Shown here: positions 52,509 through 64,000 of the stretch, piece by piece
Layout of the letters: each line of letters starts with the position of its first letter
Position numbering within the stretch: the first letter of the stretch is position 1
DNA from: Ananas comosus
Lineage: Eukaryota; Streptophyta; Magnoliopsida; Poales; Bromeliaceae
Assembly: GCF_001540865.1 (NCBI RefSeq)
Contig: NC_033632.1
Location: forward strand, 3,317,969 to 3,381,968
Direction: 5' to 3'
Length of the DNA stretch: 64,000 bases
Notes under the pieces: generated by a model
Told to the model about the DNA's origin: nothing
The model's input: the letters and a program-made list of their open reading frames with translations, nothing else
Database searches by the model: none
Made by a program: the position numbers and the translations under genes

Positions 52509-55500
52509 ATGCTTTTGAGGAAGCCGAGAGGACGAGGAAGAGGAGGAGGAAGAGCCCTACCTCTCTTCTCCATGGCCGTCGCCTCCTTCGCCTCCCTCCG
52601 CCTCTTCCCCAACCCCAACCCCAACCCTAGGTTCGTCCGCTTCCGCGCCCGAGCCGATGGGGGCGGCGGCAGCGCCGGCGGAGGCGGGGGACGGTGGCCG
52701 CCGCCGCCGCCGCCGGACACCGGGAAGAAGTCCTTCGCGGTGGCAACCGGGGAGCTGTTCCTGGGGCTCGCGTCATTGCTCATCAGGAACAAGGACGGCG
52801 CCGCCTCGGCGCCGGCGCCATCGGGGGAGGCCCCAAATGCGATCGCGGATCGAGGGGAGACGTACATTAGCAGGAGGAGGAGGGAGTCGATTGCGGCGGC
52901 GGAGGCGGTGGTGGAGGATGCGGTGGATGAGGAGCTGGTTTGGGAGCAGAGGGCGGAGGATGTGGAGGCAGAGATGGAGCGGAGGAAGGTGACGAGCCCA
53001 GGGTTTAGCTTCTCGGCCGCAGGGCTCCTCCTCCCTTATCATCTCGGGGTTGCTCAGTTCCTTCTTGAGAAGGGCTACATCAAGGTACTTCCGTTTCGCT
53101 GCATCTCGATGATTCTATTACCTGGAGAATAATTTTATATTGTGAAATTATTAAATATTCTTTAATGGTCTCCCTTCCTTCCTCTTGTAGAGCAAGAGAC
53201 GTTTTATGTTCATGTTAGGACCTTCCTAATTGTTACTCCGTTGTAGCCTCACAGATATGGCTCACTGAGGTCTATCAAAATTTTCAAATGGATAATATAT
53301 CAATGCCTTCGTGTGATCTGTACTACTTGGATCACCGCCGACTCCGAGTCAAAGGAGAAAATGTTTAGGAAATAAAATCAAGTCGCACTCACAAGATAAG
53401 GAATGCAAGAGAAATGGGAAATATTAATTTATAGCCGGAAATTTTCTACAGATAGGACTCAGAATACTATTTCAGACTCTAGTTACATCGGTCTTCGTAT
53501 TCCCTTATGTTATATAGCTTTCAATATCTTTATCCATTCCCTATAATGGTTACTGAGTTAATATACTTCAACCTGCCGACCAAGAGTAACCACCTAGAGA
53601 GTAATTTTGTGTGATTTAAGCATGTTGCTCCATGTCTCCATGCTAAGATTTTGTTAGCAGTTCCTTTATGTTATAGATCTGCATGTGTATTCATTTGGTT
53701 TTTTCCCCATTTTCTTATGCTATTTAGAGCAGATTATATAAGAAATTCTACCAGTCTCATCATAAATTGAACCAACTTAACGATTTAGGAAACCACACCA
53801 TTAGCTGGCTCATCAGCTGGTGCCATAGTCTGTGCAGTTATTGCTTCTGGAAATAGCATGGAACATGCCCTGCAAATGACCAAGGTTCTGGCGGAGGATT
53901 GCCGGGTGAGAGGCACTGCATTTCGGCTTGGGGTATGATTTTTCTTTTTGAAAAACTGCGCATTATGCATAAATATGTATTGCTCGTATTATTTTATACT
54001 TTTTAGAGTATGTCACTGTTCGGGGATTTCTCCAAAATTTTAGTTTCTGATTAAGTGGGTGATGTCAGCATATCTATTATTGAAGTGTATTCCATCATTT
54101 ATGGACTGTGCATGCTATTGTTGCTTACCATTGGGAAATTCTCTGCACAACAATGATGTCTGTTTGGATATTTACATTGTTTATTTGGAGTTTGACCCAG
54201 CATTTGTGTTAATTTATTTATTAATTGCAATCAACTTGACATCTAGCTATATCTTGAGCTAGGAGTGTGAACTAATTAGAGATCTTGCAAGAACTTAAAT
54301 GATAAGACACAAAAGTCATATAACATAACGATTTTATATAAAAGTATAAAACTTAAATATAAGTGAAAGAAAGAAACTCCTAGACGTACAAAAACTTCTG
54401 CTGAACCCATGTTGCTGTGCTGAGGAATGTTACTTATTTGTGGTGCATTATGTTAGAAGCATGCTTGTTTAAGTTCAAAATTCTGATTGTTTAGAAACTG
54501 AAAGACTAGAAAGTGTTCTGCATAATTAGATGAGAACAATTTAAATGAGAACAACATCTTGTTACTATCTAATTTTTCTTTTTGAAAACTCTGTGACTTC
54601 ACAAGAACTTTATAGAGTGAATTTTTATGTGCAGCAGTACTGCATGCAACAGTACGGTCCATAAAATGAATAATGAATAAATGAATAATGAACGATAACA
54701 AAATCCTGTCAGCTTTCCAGTACTTCTGGATGATAATAATGTTATCTTTTACAGGCTCTACTTAGAGATGTGCTTAACAGATTTCTTCCTGATGATGCAC
54801 ACATTAGATCTAATGGAAGGGTTCGTGGTAAGCTTTCTATATCTGGTACTTTTGAACTGAGTAAAAATATAACGAGTGAATGATAACAGCTTCTTCTTAA
54901 AACTAGCGTGAACAGCTTATTATACAACAATTTTTAAGATAATGGAAGTCTATTATTTATCATGTATATATTTGTATGATTGGGTGTATATTACTACTTT
55001 ATGTTGTATTCTTCGGTTTCTCTTTCTGTTGTTTTTGTTTCTTTTAGGGCTTAATTGTTGCAACGTGTAAGGGCCGCGACTACCCCCTTGAGGGTTGATG
55101 CGTCTCCTAACTATTCTAGCAGTGGAAACTGTTTAATCTTCATCATTAATATATACGAGCTATTGTTTTGTGTTTGGATTCATTAGACATAACCACACAC
55201 ATTAATCGTAATTATTATTAATGGGAAGTATTAGGTTCCGACCATTTGTTAATGCATCTATCATTGTAGGGTTTGTTATGATATTCTTTGTTATGCTTTG
55301 TTCTCATCTCCCAAATTGCTTTCGCTGGAGAACTAAAAGAACTGATCATTTGTGTTGCCTTAACTTATCTTCTTCTGAGGCAGTTGCAATTACTCAGTTA
55401 TTTTGGAGGCCAAGGGGTCTACTTGTGGATCAATTCGACTCTAAGGAAGATCTCGTTAATGCACTTTTTACATCATCTTTCATTCCAGGGTATGCTGGGT

Positions 55501-56269
55501 TTTTTTGTTTACTTTATTATTATTTCGCTCTTGCTTCTTTCAGTACCACCTTCTTCCTACGAAATAAACGAAAAAAGGACCTTTTATCTTGGTCTAGATA
55601 TTTAGCTCCGAGGCCTGCAACAATGTTCCGGAACCGATTGTGCATTGATGGGGGCCTTACATTGTTTATGCCTCCTACTTCTGCTTCTGAAACAGTAAGA
55701 TTTGTTTTCTACTTTATATTACTTGGTCAGCTTTTTTTTTTTCCCGAGCTAATTGGCTTCGATATTTATATTTCTTCTAATTTGGATTTTTGTTTGGTAC
55801 TACATTTGCGACTTTCCATTGATTCATGGCAGCATCTTTCAACCTAGTTTCTGTAGTGCTTCATTATATTCGCGGTTACATTCTTCTAAGTAGACAACAC
55901 TTTTCTGCTTGCATGTGATTGATCTTTTCTGCATATAATTGCAGGTTCGAGTTTGTGCTTTCCCAGCTAGCCGTTTGGGACTGCGAGGGATTGGAATAAG
56001 CCCAGATTGCAATCCCGAGAACAGAGCCACTCCACGACAGGTTCACTTTCAACGCTTTTATTGGCTTAAAACTAATTCTTATTCAATGCACTACCCTTGA
56101 GACAGCTGCTAAAGTTTTTCTCCAGCTATTTAACTGGGCACTAGAGCCTGCTGCGGATTATATTCTCGACAAGTTGTTTGAGCTTGGGTATCTGGATGCA
56201 GCCGTCTGGGCCGAGCAGAATCCTGTGGACTTGATTGTGAAGGATGAAAGTGGCCCTGCACTCAACTAA
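52509..56269 (+). CDS. Patatin-like phospholipase, probably plastid
   Basis: Seven exons: 52509-53084, 53789-53932, 54755-54827, 55384-55489, 55598-55694, 55945-56040, 56126-56269; 1236 nt, 411 residues. The patatin dyad is intact: GSSAG with nucleophile Ser201 (exon 2) and DGG with Asp317 (exon 5). The oxyanion region reads FSAAGLLLPYHLGVAQFLLE, then ETTPLAGSSAG, RGLLVDQFDSKEDLV, PATMFRNRLCIDGGL, and the C-terminus contains ELGYLDAAVWAEQNP. Residues 1-110 are Arg/Pro/Gly-rich and transit-peptide-like, with a Pro run near 63-69. A second in-frame ATG at 52572 (CCATGGCC, better context) may be the true start, which would give 390 residues. Expected activity is acyl hydrolysis of membrane glycerolipids; the substrate is unknown. 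Confidence 0.92.
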
Positions 56270-56846
56270 ACACTTCCTCACCTCTTTCTGTTCTCTTATG
56301 CAGTAGTAGTACAATGCTCTACACTCTTTTTTGAGACTTTTTTTAAAAAAAATATTAACAAGAAAACTTAGCAGCTGAAGTATATCTGAGAGTCCTGAAC
56401 AATGATGTCAAGAAACATGAAAGTTGGATACAAAGAGGACACCGCACATGTGAGGCCACAGCAATTTTTTTTTTTTTTGTTCACTTTGTGTTTTTCCTTT
56501 ATTTTACTCGTATTCTGATATATTCGAATTTGTAAGATATGTGTAGAGAACACTTTCAGTTAGTGACATCCAAAAAAAAGTTATTTATAGGTTCAGAGCT
56601 CATACAAAGAATCCAGAATTATTGTATCTGTAATTCTATATATATATGCATAATTTTTCTCAGAATGATTAACTTCGTCGTTTTTTCTGGGTTGCGTTTT
56701 GTTGTGCGGGATGTTTAGACCCTCGTATCTTCTTACGGATTGTTGTCAAACCTAAATTTGTCTGACGGTGAAACTGTATGGACCCTCTCGTCTTCTCAAC
56801 TTTATTTAGGGTTCGTTTGGTGCTTGCACTCCATCTAATGCTGTTA

Positions 56847-57680
56847 TCTATCTATTAAACTATATGAATCCTCAATGTTTTTTGCCACGTGGTAAATTTT
56901 TCTTCACTCTCACTAATGTAACTCTTCTTTTTTTCATCACTAAATTTTCAATATGCATTTTAATTGTCCCATTAACCAAACTTTCAATTAGTGTATTTAA
57001 ATGGTCCCATTACCTTCACTCCACTATATTTTCAATTAATGTAAATGGTTCCACTACCAAACTTTTAATTAGTATATTTAAATGGTTCTACTACTATCTA
57101 CGATTCTAATCTCTTTATGTCCAATTATTCATCATGTTCACTTAATTTTTAATATATATTTTAACGGTCTTATTAATCAAACTTTCAATTAGTGTATTTA
57201 AATGGTCCCACTATCTTTCCTCTACTATACTTTTAATTAATGTAAATGGTTCTACTACCAAACTTTCAATTAATATATTTAAATGGTCCTATTACTATCT
57301 ACGATCCTAACCTCTATCTCCAATTATTCATCATGGCTCATTTTCCTCCTTCCATCAAACTTTCAATTCTTTATCTTCGATTTGTTCATCAATTCTTTAT
57401 TTTTTATCTTTAGCTATACACCATCGCCTCCTTCCCTCACTCCCTCTCTCTCTCACTAATGTGCACCCAATTCCTTCTTCCGCCGCGGTTGGAGAGATCG
57501 TGGTCGCCGTCACTATCACCATCGCTGGAGAAGGCATCGTCGGGTTCATATCTGCCGCCTACAGTGAGATATTTTCGATAGATGTACCAAATAAGAAACA
57601 CAAGAAAATATTTAATATTTTATTATTATTAATTACTATTAAGATTTTTATCCGCTGCAAAGCGCGGGTTACTTCACTAG
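56847..57680 (+). mobile_element. Non-autonomous Helitron
   Basis: Starts TCTATCTATTAAACTATATG after an A and ends CACTAG before a T. The hairpin CCGCTGC-AAA-GCGCGGG (57652-57668) lies 8 bp before the CTAG end, matching the Helitron rule (5' TC, 3' hairpin plus CTRR, insertion between A and T). Inside are two tandem copies (about 56950-57150 and 57160-57345) with TTTCAATTAGTGTATTTAAA and ATTCATCATG words, and a GC-richer coding-like stretch at 57461-57565. Confidence 0.75.
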
Positions 57681-57799
57681 TATAAAATAAAGTCGGGGCG
57701 AAAGCATAAACGTATACTTTTGCATTGGACTTATATTATAACCGGCTTATTATCCTATAGAAAATATGATGTTATGTATGGACACCGCACTTTCTAAAT

Positions 57800-58339
57800 G
57801 GACTTTTTTATAAAACAATCCTCTAGAATTTTAAAATTTGCGAAATAAACTGTCTTGAAATTTATTTGGAAAATTAACACTCCTTTTGCCACGTCGGCAT
57901 CATGTCAGAATTTCTTTTAAAAGCAGTGAATCGTTTCCTATTTTCTCCCATTTTTTTTAAAGGCGGTGAATCGTTTTCCGCTTTTTTCCATTTTTTTTAA
58001 AGGCGGTGAATTCACCGCCTTTTACTTATTTACTGTATGCGGTGAACGATTTATTGTCTTTAAAAGAAATGGGAGAAAGCGGGAAACGATTCACCGTTTT
58101 TAAAAGTAATGGAAAAAAGCGGGGAACAATTCACCGCTTTTAAAAGAAATGGAAAAACGCAGTGAACGATTTACCGTCTTTAAAAAAATGGGAGAAAACG
58201 GGAAACGATTTACCGCCTTTAAAAGAAATTCTGATATGACGTCGACGTGGCGAAAGGAGAATTAGTTTTGAAAATAAAATTTTTACAGGGTCATGTTGCA
58301 AATTTTAAATTTTCACAGGGTTATTTTATAAAAAAGTCC
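57800..58339. mobile_element. 540-bp foldback element with internal tandem repeats
   Basis: Perfect 16-bp terminal inverted repeats (GGACTTTTTTATAAAA at left and its complement at right) are flanked by a perfect 8-bp duplication TTCTAAAT (57792-57799 and 58340-58347). Arms extend for about 120 bp, including GCCACGTCGGC / GTCGACGTGGC. The centre is made of five to seven variant units of GGCGGTGAATCGTTTTCCGC in one orientation and then the other. No ORF. Confidence 0.85.
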
Positions 58340-58347
58340 TTCTAAAT

Positions 58348-59229
58348 AGCATGTAAAGCAACTTTGGTCAATAATTCTACACGGAGCTTTTAGGTTGTTT
58401 GATACTTTGTTAACGTCTGATTTTTTTTTTTTAACTTATTATTTATAGATAATCAAATTAAAGTTTCTTACAAGAAATTATTAATTTTAACAAAAATAAA
58501 GGGTTAAATTTCAGAATTTTTTTTTATAAATATTATTTTTTTACTTTTCTTTTTAACTTTCAAAAATTTATATTTTACTTCTTTAATATTTCAAGTTGTT
58601 GCATATAATTTCCCTCCGTCAGAGTTTTATCACTTCTTCGTTAATTTTTTATGATTTATATTAAAATGCCTTTCAAAATAATAACAGAAATATATTAAAT
58701 TTTTTTTTTTATAGAAAACGTAATGGTAATTTGATTATTTTGCTATTTTCATTAACACCGTTCTCTATAAAAAAATTTCTAAAATTTTTAAAAAATAAAA
58801 TATAAATTTTTTAAAATAAAAAAAATAAAAAAAAAGCTTTCTGTAATTTAGCAAAATTAAAGTGACCGCCTTGCTGACTCTCTGAAGACTTACTAATGTC
58901 GTCCTATATTTTACCCATTTTTGGACGAAGAAAATTCTTTTACTTTATACTCGTCCATCCGAATCTGCGGAAAAATTGCCAATAATTACTTATTTTATTT
59001 CCCCCCTCCATAGGTTTTGTGATTATGTCCTGTCCAACAAAGAGAGAGAGGAAAAAAAAAAAAAAAATCCTTCGTCCTTCTTTTAGAATAAAACCAGCCC
59101 CCGAAAAACAACACCATCAAAAACTTTGGAACCTAGTAGAAGAATCCAGGGGTCCTCCTCGATCCCTATTCTCGGAGGGCTCCCTCGTCCTCGTCCTCGT
59201 CCTCGTCGTCCTCCTCCTCTGCTCGATCG
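58348..59229. other. AT-rich spacer and VPS9A promoter
   Basis: Poly-A/T-rich, with no gene. A GA run followed by poly-A (59040-59067) and GC-rich CTCGTCCTCGT repeats (59184-59215) lead into the VPS9A start. Confidence 0.5.
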
Positions 59230-62200
59230 ATGGAGGGCTCCTCCCCCTCGGCGCCGCCCCTCGCTTGGCACCACTTCTTGGATCGGATGCGCCACCCCTC
59301 CGCCGCCGATCTCGTCAGATCCATCAAGAGGTCANTTTTTTTTTTTATAAAAAAACCCCTATCTCTGTCGCATCTTTCTCTTCTCGCCCTTCTCACCAAA
59401 TCACCGCATCTTCTGCCATGATTTTCGAATATGAACCTTCTAAACACTGCCTGCTGCCCCCCCCTAACCTTTTACGGCGTGCGAAGAGCATCATGCTGCA
59501 TATACGGGTGGATTTTACATGCGATTTTCCAGATCTTAATCGTCAGAATGCTATTCTGACGACGGCATTTTCTGTTTATGCAACTCTTCTCGCGACGACG
59601 ACGCCGTTATCTCTGAAATTGATTTCGTTTGGGGTGGCAGCTTCGTCGTATCCTTCTCGAACGCAGCGCCTGATCCGGAGAAAGACAGCGCGGCGGTGCA
59701 GGAGTTTCTCGCCAACATGGAAGCTGCTTTCAGGGCCCACACACTTTGGGCTGGCAGTTCAGAAGAAGAGCTAGAAAATGCTGGTGAGGTAATCTTCTTA
59801 TATCCACTGCAATTGTAATTTCAGATGTTTTCTTTTCCGCGACAACGAATATGCTATTCGTCATCATGAAATATTGTTATTCTTCTACTGATGAGATTGT
59901 GGCGTTTTCGAACTTCGTAATCTCTGTGTTTACGATCGACTCTTTAGGCAGGACAAGAAGTTAAGGCGATTAACGAATAAAATCGCACGGTGGTCCTCTT
60001 GTCTCCGAGTAGATAAAATAAGTCTCTCTTATATGCATGTTTGTACACAAGAAAAAAAAAAAACTTCTTCTCTTGCAATCTCGCATACTATTATTTTATT
60101 GATTATTTTACCTGTTGCGTGAATGGTTATGAGGTTCGTTTTATTGAATCCCCATCCAGCATGTGGATACTGAAGTATCCCTACTTGTATGCGTTCTCTG
60201 TTCTTTGCTTTTTCTCTATGAGCTTTATGAACTTCCGGCGTAATGTCAAAAATGTTTTTTTTTTTTTTCTTGCAGGGTCTTGAGAAATATGTCATGACGA
60301 GGTTATATAATCGGGTATTTGCGTCAGTTCCTGAAGATGTGCACAGCGATGAGGAGCTTTTCGAGAAGATGGCTTTAGTGCAGCAATTTGTCAAACCTGA
60401 GAATTTGGATATAAAGCCAGAATTTCGAAACGAGCCATCGTTGTCGGTGAGTGAACCAGGGGAGCTATGAATATTCACCCCGTTGCAATCTCATCAATCC
60501 ATCTCTAGTGCCATGATTCAGGTTTTACCTTTTTTATTTTGGGTAGTAATCACATTGCTCTGCATGAAATTATTGTAATGTTCATGGCGCAAACTCTGCA
60601 AAATAAATGTCTGGATAAGCACACACCTTTATGTGGCCCATAAAGTTTTCTACGCTTACCGAGAATTGACAAAAGTTAGAAATGGCTTACCAAGTTAAGA
60701 TTAACCTCTTTGTATTAATGGTGCAACTCGTTTTGGCCGTCTTTTTTGATAATTTTATTGGCTGATCTCTCTTCCATATCATTTTCTATTCCTCTATTAT
60801 CTGTTACAGAAGGTGCATTTTCTTGTTATCACGTGTTATTGTAGTATGTATTGTCATGAAGCTAGTTCAATTGTTACTACTGTGCTATTTGCTCATGTTA
60901 CTACTGACACAGGACTTCTTATATTGCTTAAGAGTTGTTACTACTAAATCCTGTATTTTGTCTCCTCTAGTTGTTTTTGTTTTGTTTGTTAGCGTAAAAA
61001 TCTTAAGAAAAGGATATCTGAGATCTTAGCCTATTATTCTTTTGAGGTGTATATATTGTGTATGCATGCCCTATTTTGTGAAGTGTTTGTATGTGCGTGG
61101 CTAAAATTTTCTAGTGGTGCACATTTGAGGCTTATTTAATGTATGGTATATGTAGTCCTACTTCTGACGTGTATATATTGTGTACGTACGCCCTAGTTTG
61201 TCAAGTGTTTATATGTGTGTGGTTAACATATTCTAGCGGTGCACATTTGAGACTTATATGTATTGATATATCTGTTCCTACTTCTCTTATAGCTTGCACA
61301 GAAGGTACTGCAGAAGATTAACACTTACAAGGCTCCTAGGGACAAATTAATCTGCATCCTTAACTGCTGCAAAGTCATCAGCAACTCACTGATAAATGCT
61401 TCTGTTGTGTCGAACGAGGGCCCTCCGGGAGCTGATGAATTTTTTCCGGTGCTAGTTTACGTCACTATAAAGGTCGACCCAAGTTCCAATGCATATACAT
61501 ACCAAAAAAAGTTAATAATGCAATAGTCATATCATTCTATTTTGCGAAAGTAGCATACTGAACTCTGAAATTGTATATTATTAACATAGTGATTTTCCTG
61601 CTAGTGTCTTTTGCTTCCTGTTACTTTATTATGTCAAGTATTTTACTATGGAAATTTATCCTTCTTGTATGTTATAAACCTGGGAGGATTGATTAACCTC
61701 TTTTGTTCATGCAGGCGAACCCTCCACAATTGCATTCAAATCTACTGTACATACAACGTTACAGACGTCAATCACGATTGGTCTCTGAAGCAGCATATTT
61801 CTTCACTAACATTCTCTCTGCGGAATCGTTCATTTGGAACATTGATGCACAGTCACTTTCCATGGATGAAGTCGAATTCCAAAAGCAAATGGACTCCGCT
61901 AAAGATCATTTATTAGTACTCTCAACCAACTCAGAAAATCACAGATCGGAAACATTGGATGCTACCGGTGATTCCGAACTAAAAGATGAAAATTCTGAAG
62001 CAAGCAAGGACTTAGAGAATTTGGATGGAAAGGATAAATTAATTATGAGTGGGCCATCGACCGAAGATTTAGAGAAGAAAGGAAGCGTTGAGCTTCTCAT
62101 GGACGATAATGTGAGCAGATATTTTCAAGATTACCCTTTTCTATATGCTCAAGCTGGAGATTTAACAGTAGGTGATGTAGAAAACCTCCTCGATAATTAC

Positions 62201-62284
62201 AAACAACTTGTTCTTAGGTACGTTTCTCTATCCAAAAGAGCCAGCATTATAAGTGAAACACCATCAAAAACTGATGAATGTTGA
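59230..62284 (+). CDS. VPS9A: VPS9-domain Rab5 guanine nucleotide exchange factor (VPS9A-like)
   Basis: Five exons: 59230-59330, 59641-59788, 60276-60446, 61293-61472, 61715-62284; 1170 nt, 389 residues. N-terminal helices (HHFLDRMRHPSAADLVRSIK, EFLANMEAAFRAHTLW, GLEKYVMTRLYNRVFAS) precede the VPS9 core: YKAPRDKLICILNCCKVISN, GADEFFPVLVYVTIKANPP (Asp188 in the position of the catalytic Asp) and NLLYIQRYRRQSRL. The C-terminus is acidic/Ser-rich with QDYPFLYAQAGDLTVGDVEN. VPS9A activates all plant Rab5 GTPases (RHA1, ARA7, ARA6) for endosome-to-vacuole traffic. As I recall it, the Arabidopsis protein is about 520 residues; this one stops soon after the GDVEN block, so the tail is short. Exon 1 ends AAGAG|GTCAN, with an ambiguous base in the donor region. 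Confidence 0.93.
61047..61285. repeat. 122-bp tandem duplication just before VPS9A exon 4
   Basis: Copies 61047-61168 and 61169-61285 share GTGTATATATTGTGTA, TGTGTGG/GTGCGTGG and GGTGCACATTTGAG at a period of 122 bp. The second copy ends in the pyrimidine tract of the acceptor at 61291-61292. Confidence 0.85.
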
Positions 62285-64000
62285 GGATTCTCAATTTGTT
62301 AAGTATACTGGCATAAATGATAAAAAACATGAAAGGATTTGTAGATAAGAGGACACATTTCAATAAGAATCTTAAAGCCAGTAAATGGACATTCCTACTT
62401 TATTCTATACTTGGGATGAAGAGAAATTTTCTTCTACTGCTGGAGAGAAGTGCAGAAGTGTAGTAAGCAGCTGTATCAAAATTACGTCTATCTTGATTTT
62501 TATGTTCCAGTAATCAAAAGTTGCTAAGAATATGAAGAGATCCTTCTTGGGTTCAGCTGGAATTGATCTCAGAAGCATCTTGTCACCCACATGCTGTTCG
62601 GAGATGCGGAATGTATAGATGTTTGTTTGTTCATTATTGTTGTGGTATGGTTTTGAACCCTTGGTTTAAATTTTGATTCAGGGCATCTGTTTCGAATTAT
62701 CTTGTATCTTGGCTCGAATTATCTTGTACCTTGTCTTGTAGGTTCAAGTTGCTCCTAGAAACCAAGGGCTCCGATTATTCGGAGCATCTATTTTGATACA
62801 CTAAACCTTCAAAAAAGGGGGGAAAAAGAAAAAAAAATCCCTCTGTGACAACAAGTATCAGTTATTGAATTTTTAGCTGCCTTATTTTATATATGTTTAA
62901 TTTTTTTTATTTTGTTTAATAAAGTTGAGTTTATATGTATGTCCAATGTACTACTACATCTTTGTCACAACGTGTGATGCGGATCGACTACACTTCAACA
63001 GTAAATGCCAATGTACTACTAGCTCTTTGTCACAACTTGTTTTGCAGACCACTTATAAATAGTACATATAGCAATAGAAATAAAGAAACTCATTTAAATA
63101 TGGGCTCGCTTATTTAGCTTTTTGATAAACAATTAATTGAATTTTGAGCTTCATCTTGCTTGCATTTGGATTGCTTCAGCTCAAGCTTTAAAGAGCATTG
63201 AATAGAGTATGATAAATGTAACATTTTTCATCAAAATTCTTGTTTTCTTCTACATCTTTCTGAAACATAGAGTTCTTGTAAACCAAAACTTCAATTATGT
63301 AGCTTGTCTTTTTAGATGAGCCCTTCTAGGAGATCAAATTTGGCTTGAGTTGAGTTTAATCCTTCAGGTGGGCTAGAGCTTGAGCCAAACTTAGCTTGCG
63401 AATGTTCAGTTTGCTTACACCCTATTTAGCGATCAGGTTAAAAGTTAAAACAACTAGTAATTAATGATAGACGACTAATAGAACATGAAAAGCTGAGGTT
63501 CTCAGAAAGCAGTAGACTGTCTAGTAATTACTTGCATTTGCTATGAAATGTTTTAGGGGTCCATTTGAAAATGGCTTATAATTGAGTGGGTCCCTGCACA
63601 TTTTTGAGGTAAAAATAAGACAGGGATGTGGAATGTGGCAGACCAACCACATTGTTGCTTAGATAAGGTTTCACCTTCCCTCTTGGGAACACAAATATAG
63701 TTTGTTTCCTTTTTGAGCCCAGAAGTAAAGAGATAGAAGCTTGCTTCTGTCCCTAGTTTTAGACTATATATATATATATATATATCACCTCTCACCAGCA
63801 TTTTGACTCCAAGGCTATATAATTTGTTGGGCATAGATTTGATTCTTACTCCAATTTTATTCTAATCTCCAAATAATGATCTTCATGTGACTTTTGACTC
63901 TCAGAAGGTTTTTAGTGGTTTCCACATTGATATGAGTAATGGTACTCGGTCATTTTTGTAGCATTTAGTGATTTGTGCTCCCTCTTATCTCTGCTTTTAA
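62285..64000. other. 3' UTR of VPS9A and downstream intergenic DNA
   Basis: Holds two 33-bp direct repeats (CCAATGTACTACTA...) at about 62942-62974 and 63009-63041, and an (AT)n run at 63765-63785. No gene, RNA or transposon terminus was recognised up to the window end. Confidence 0.5.

Noticed and set aside
59019..59774. 251-codon ORF spanning the N at 59335
   Set aside because: It is a different frame from VPS9A and exists only because introns and an ambiguous base are read through.

Overview
This is nuclear DNA from a flowering plant. The genes are split by GT-AG introns, the intergenic DNA is AT-rich and full of small non-autonomous transposons, and (CT)n/(GA)n microsatellites sit beside many start codons. 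Several first exons are extremely GC-rich (FKF1, fibrillin, patatin-like lipase, PLAC8), which is typical of a monocot. A commelinid such as a bromeliad is my guess, but the sequence alone does not prove it. I see no bacterial, phage, CRISPR or viral gene. For the multi-exon genes I rebuilt the exons by hand from splice sites and reading phase; the exon sums are multiples of three throughout.

Layout from left to right: low-molecular-weight purple acid phosphatase (+, 167-4009); ACD11-binding-partner-like RRM protein (+, 5092-8852); tRNA-Gly(CCC) (-, 9021-9091); short SEC14/CRAL-TRIO lipid-transfer protein (-, 9703-13567); blue-light receptor F-box/Kelch protein FKF1 (+, 17822-20761, with two apparent deletions, one breaking the frame); nucleoporin NUP155 (-, 21695-33767, 13 exons, 1475 aa); Nudix hydrolase (-, 35017-36831); PLAC8/cell-number-regulator protein (+, 41508-42615); plastid fibrillin (-, 43038-46587); plastid ribosomal protein S13 (-, 48867-50345); patatin-like phospholipase (+, 52509-56269); VPS9A-type Rab5 exchange factor (+, 59230-62284).

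The genes do not form a pathway. They are housekeeping and regulatory genes in ordinary plant order: nuclear pore, endosome traffic, plastid translation and lipid metabolism, phosphate scavenging, flowering-time light sensing. Three products are predicted or likely plastid proteins (fibrillin, S13, patatin-like).

The gaps and introns hold most of the unusual structure: a Helitron with recognisable ends, several foldback or hAT-like MITEs with target-site duplications, tRNA-derived SINEs, a LINE fragment, and small tandem duplications that repeatedly touch splice sites. I found no convincing undescribed biological system. The best leads are the damaged FKF1 copy, the splice-site duplications, the GC-AG intron in the Nudix gene, and the well-bounded transposons. 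Two single N bases (17406 and 59335) lie in homopolymer runs, so local assembly error is possible.
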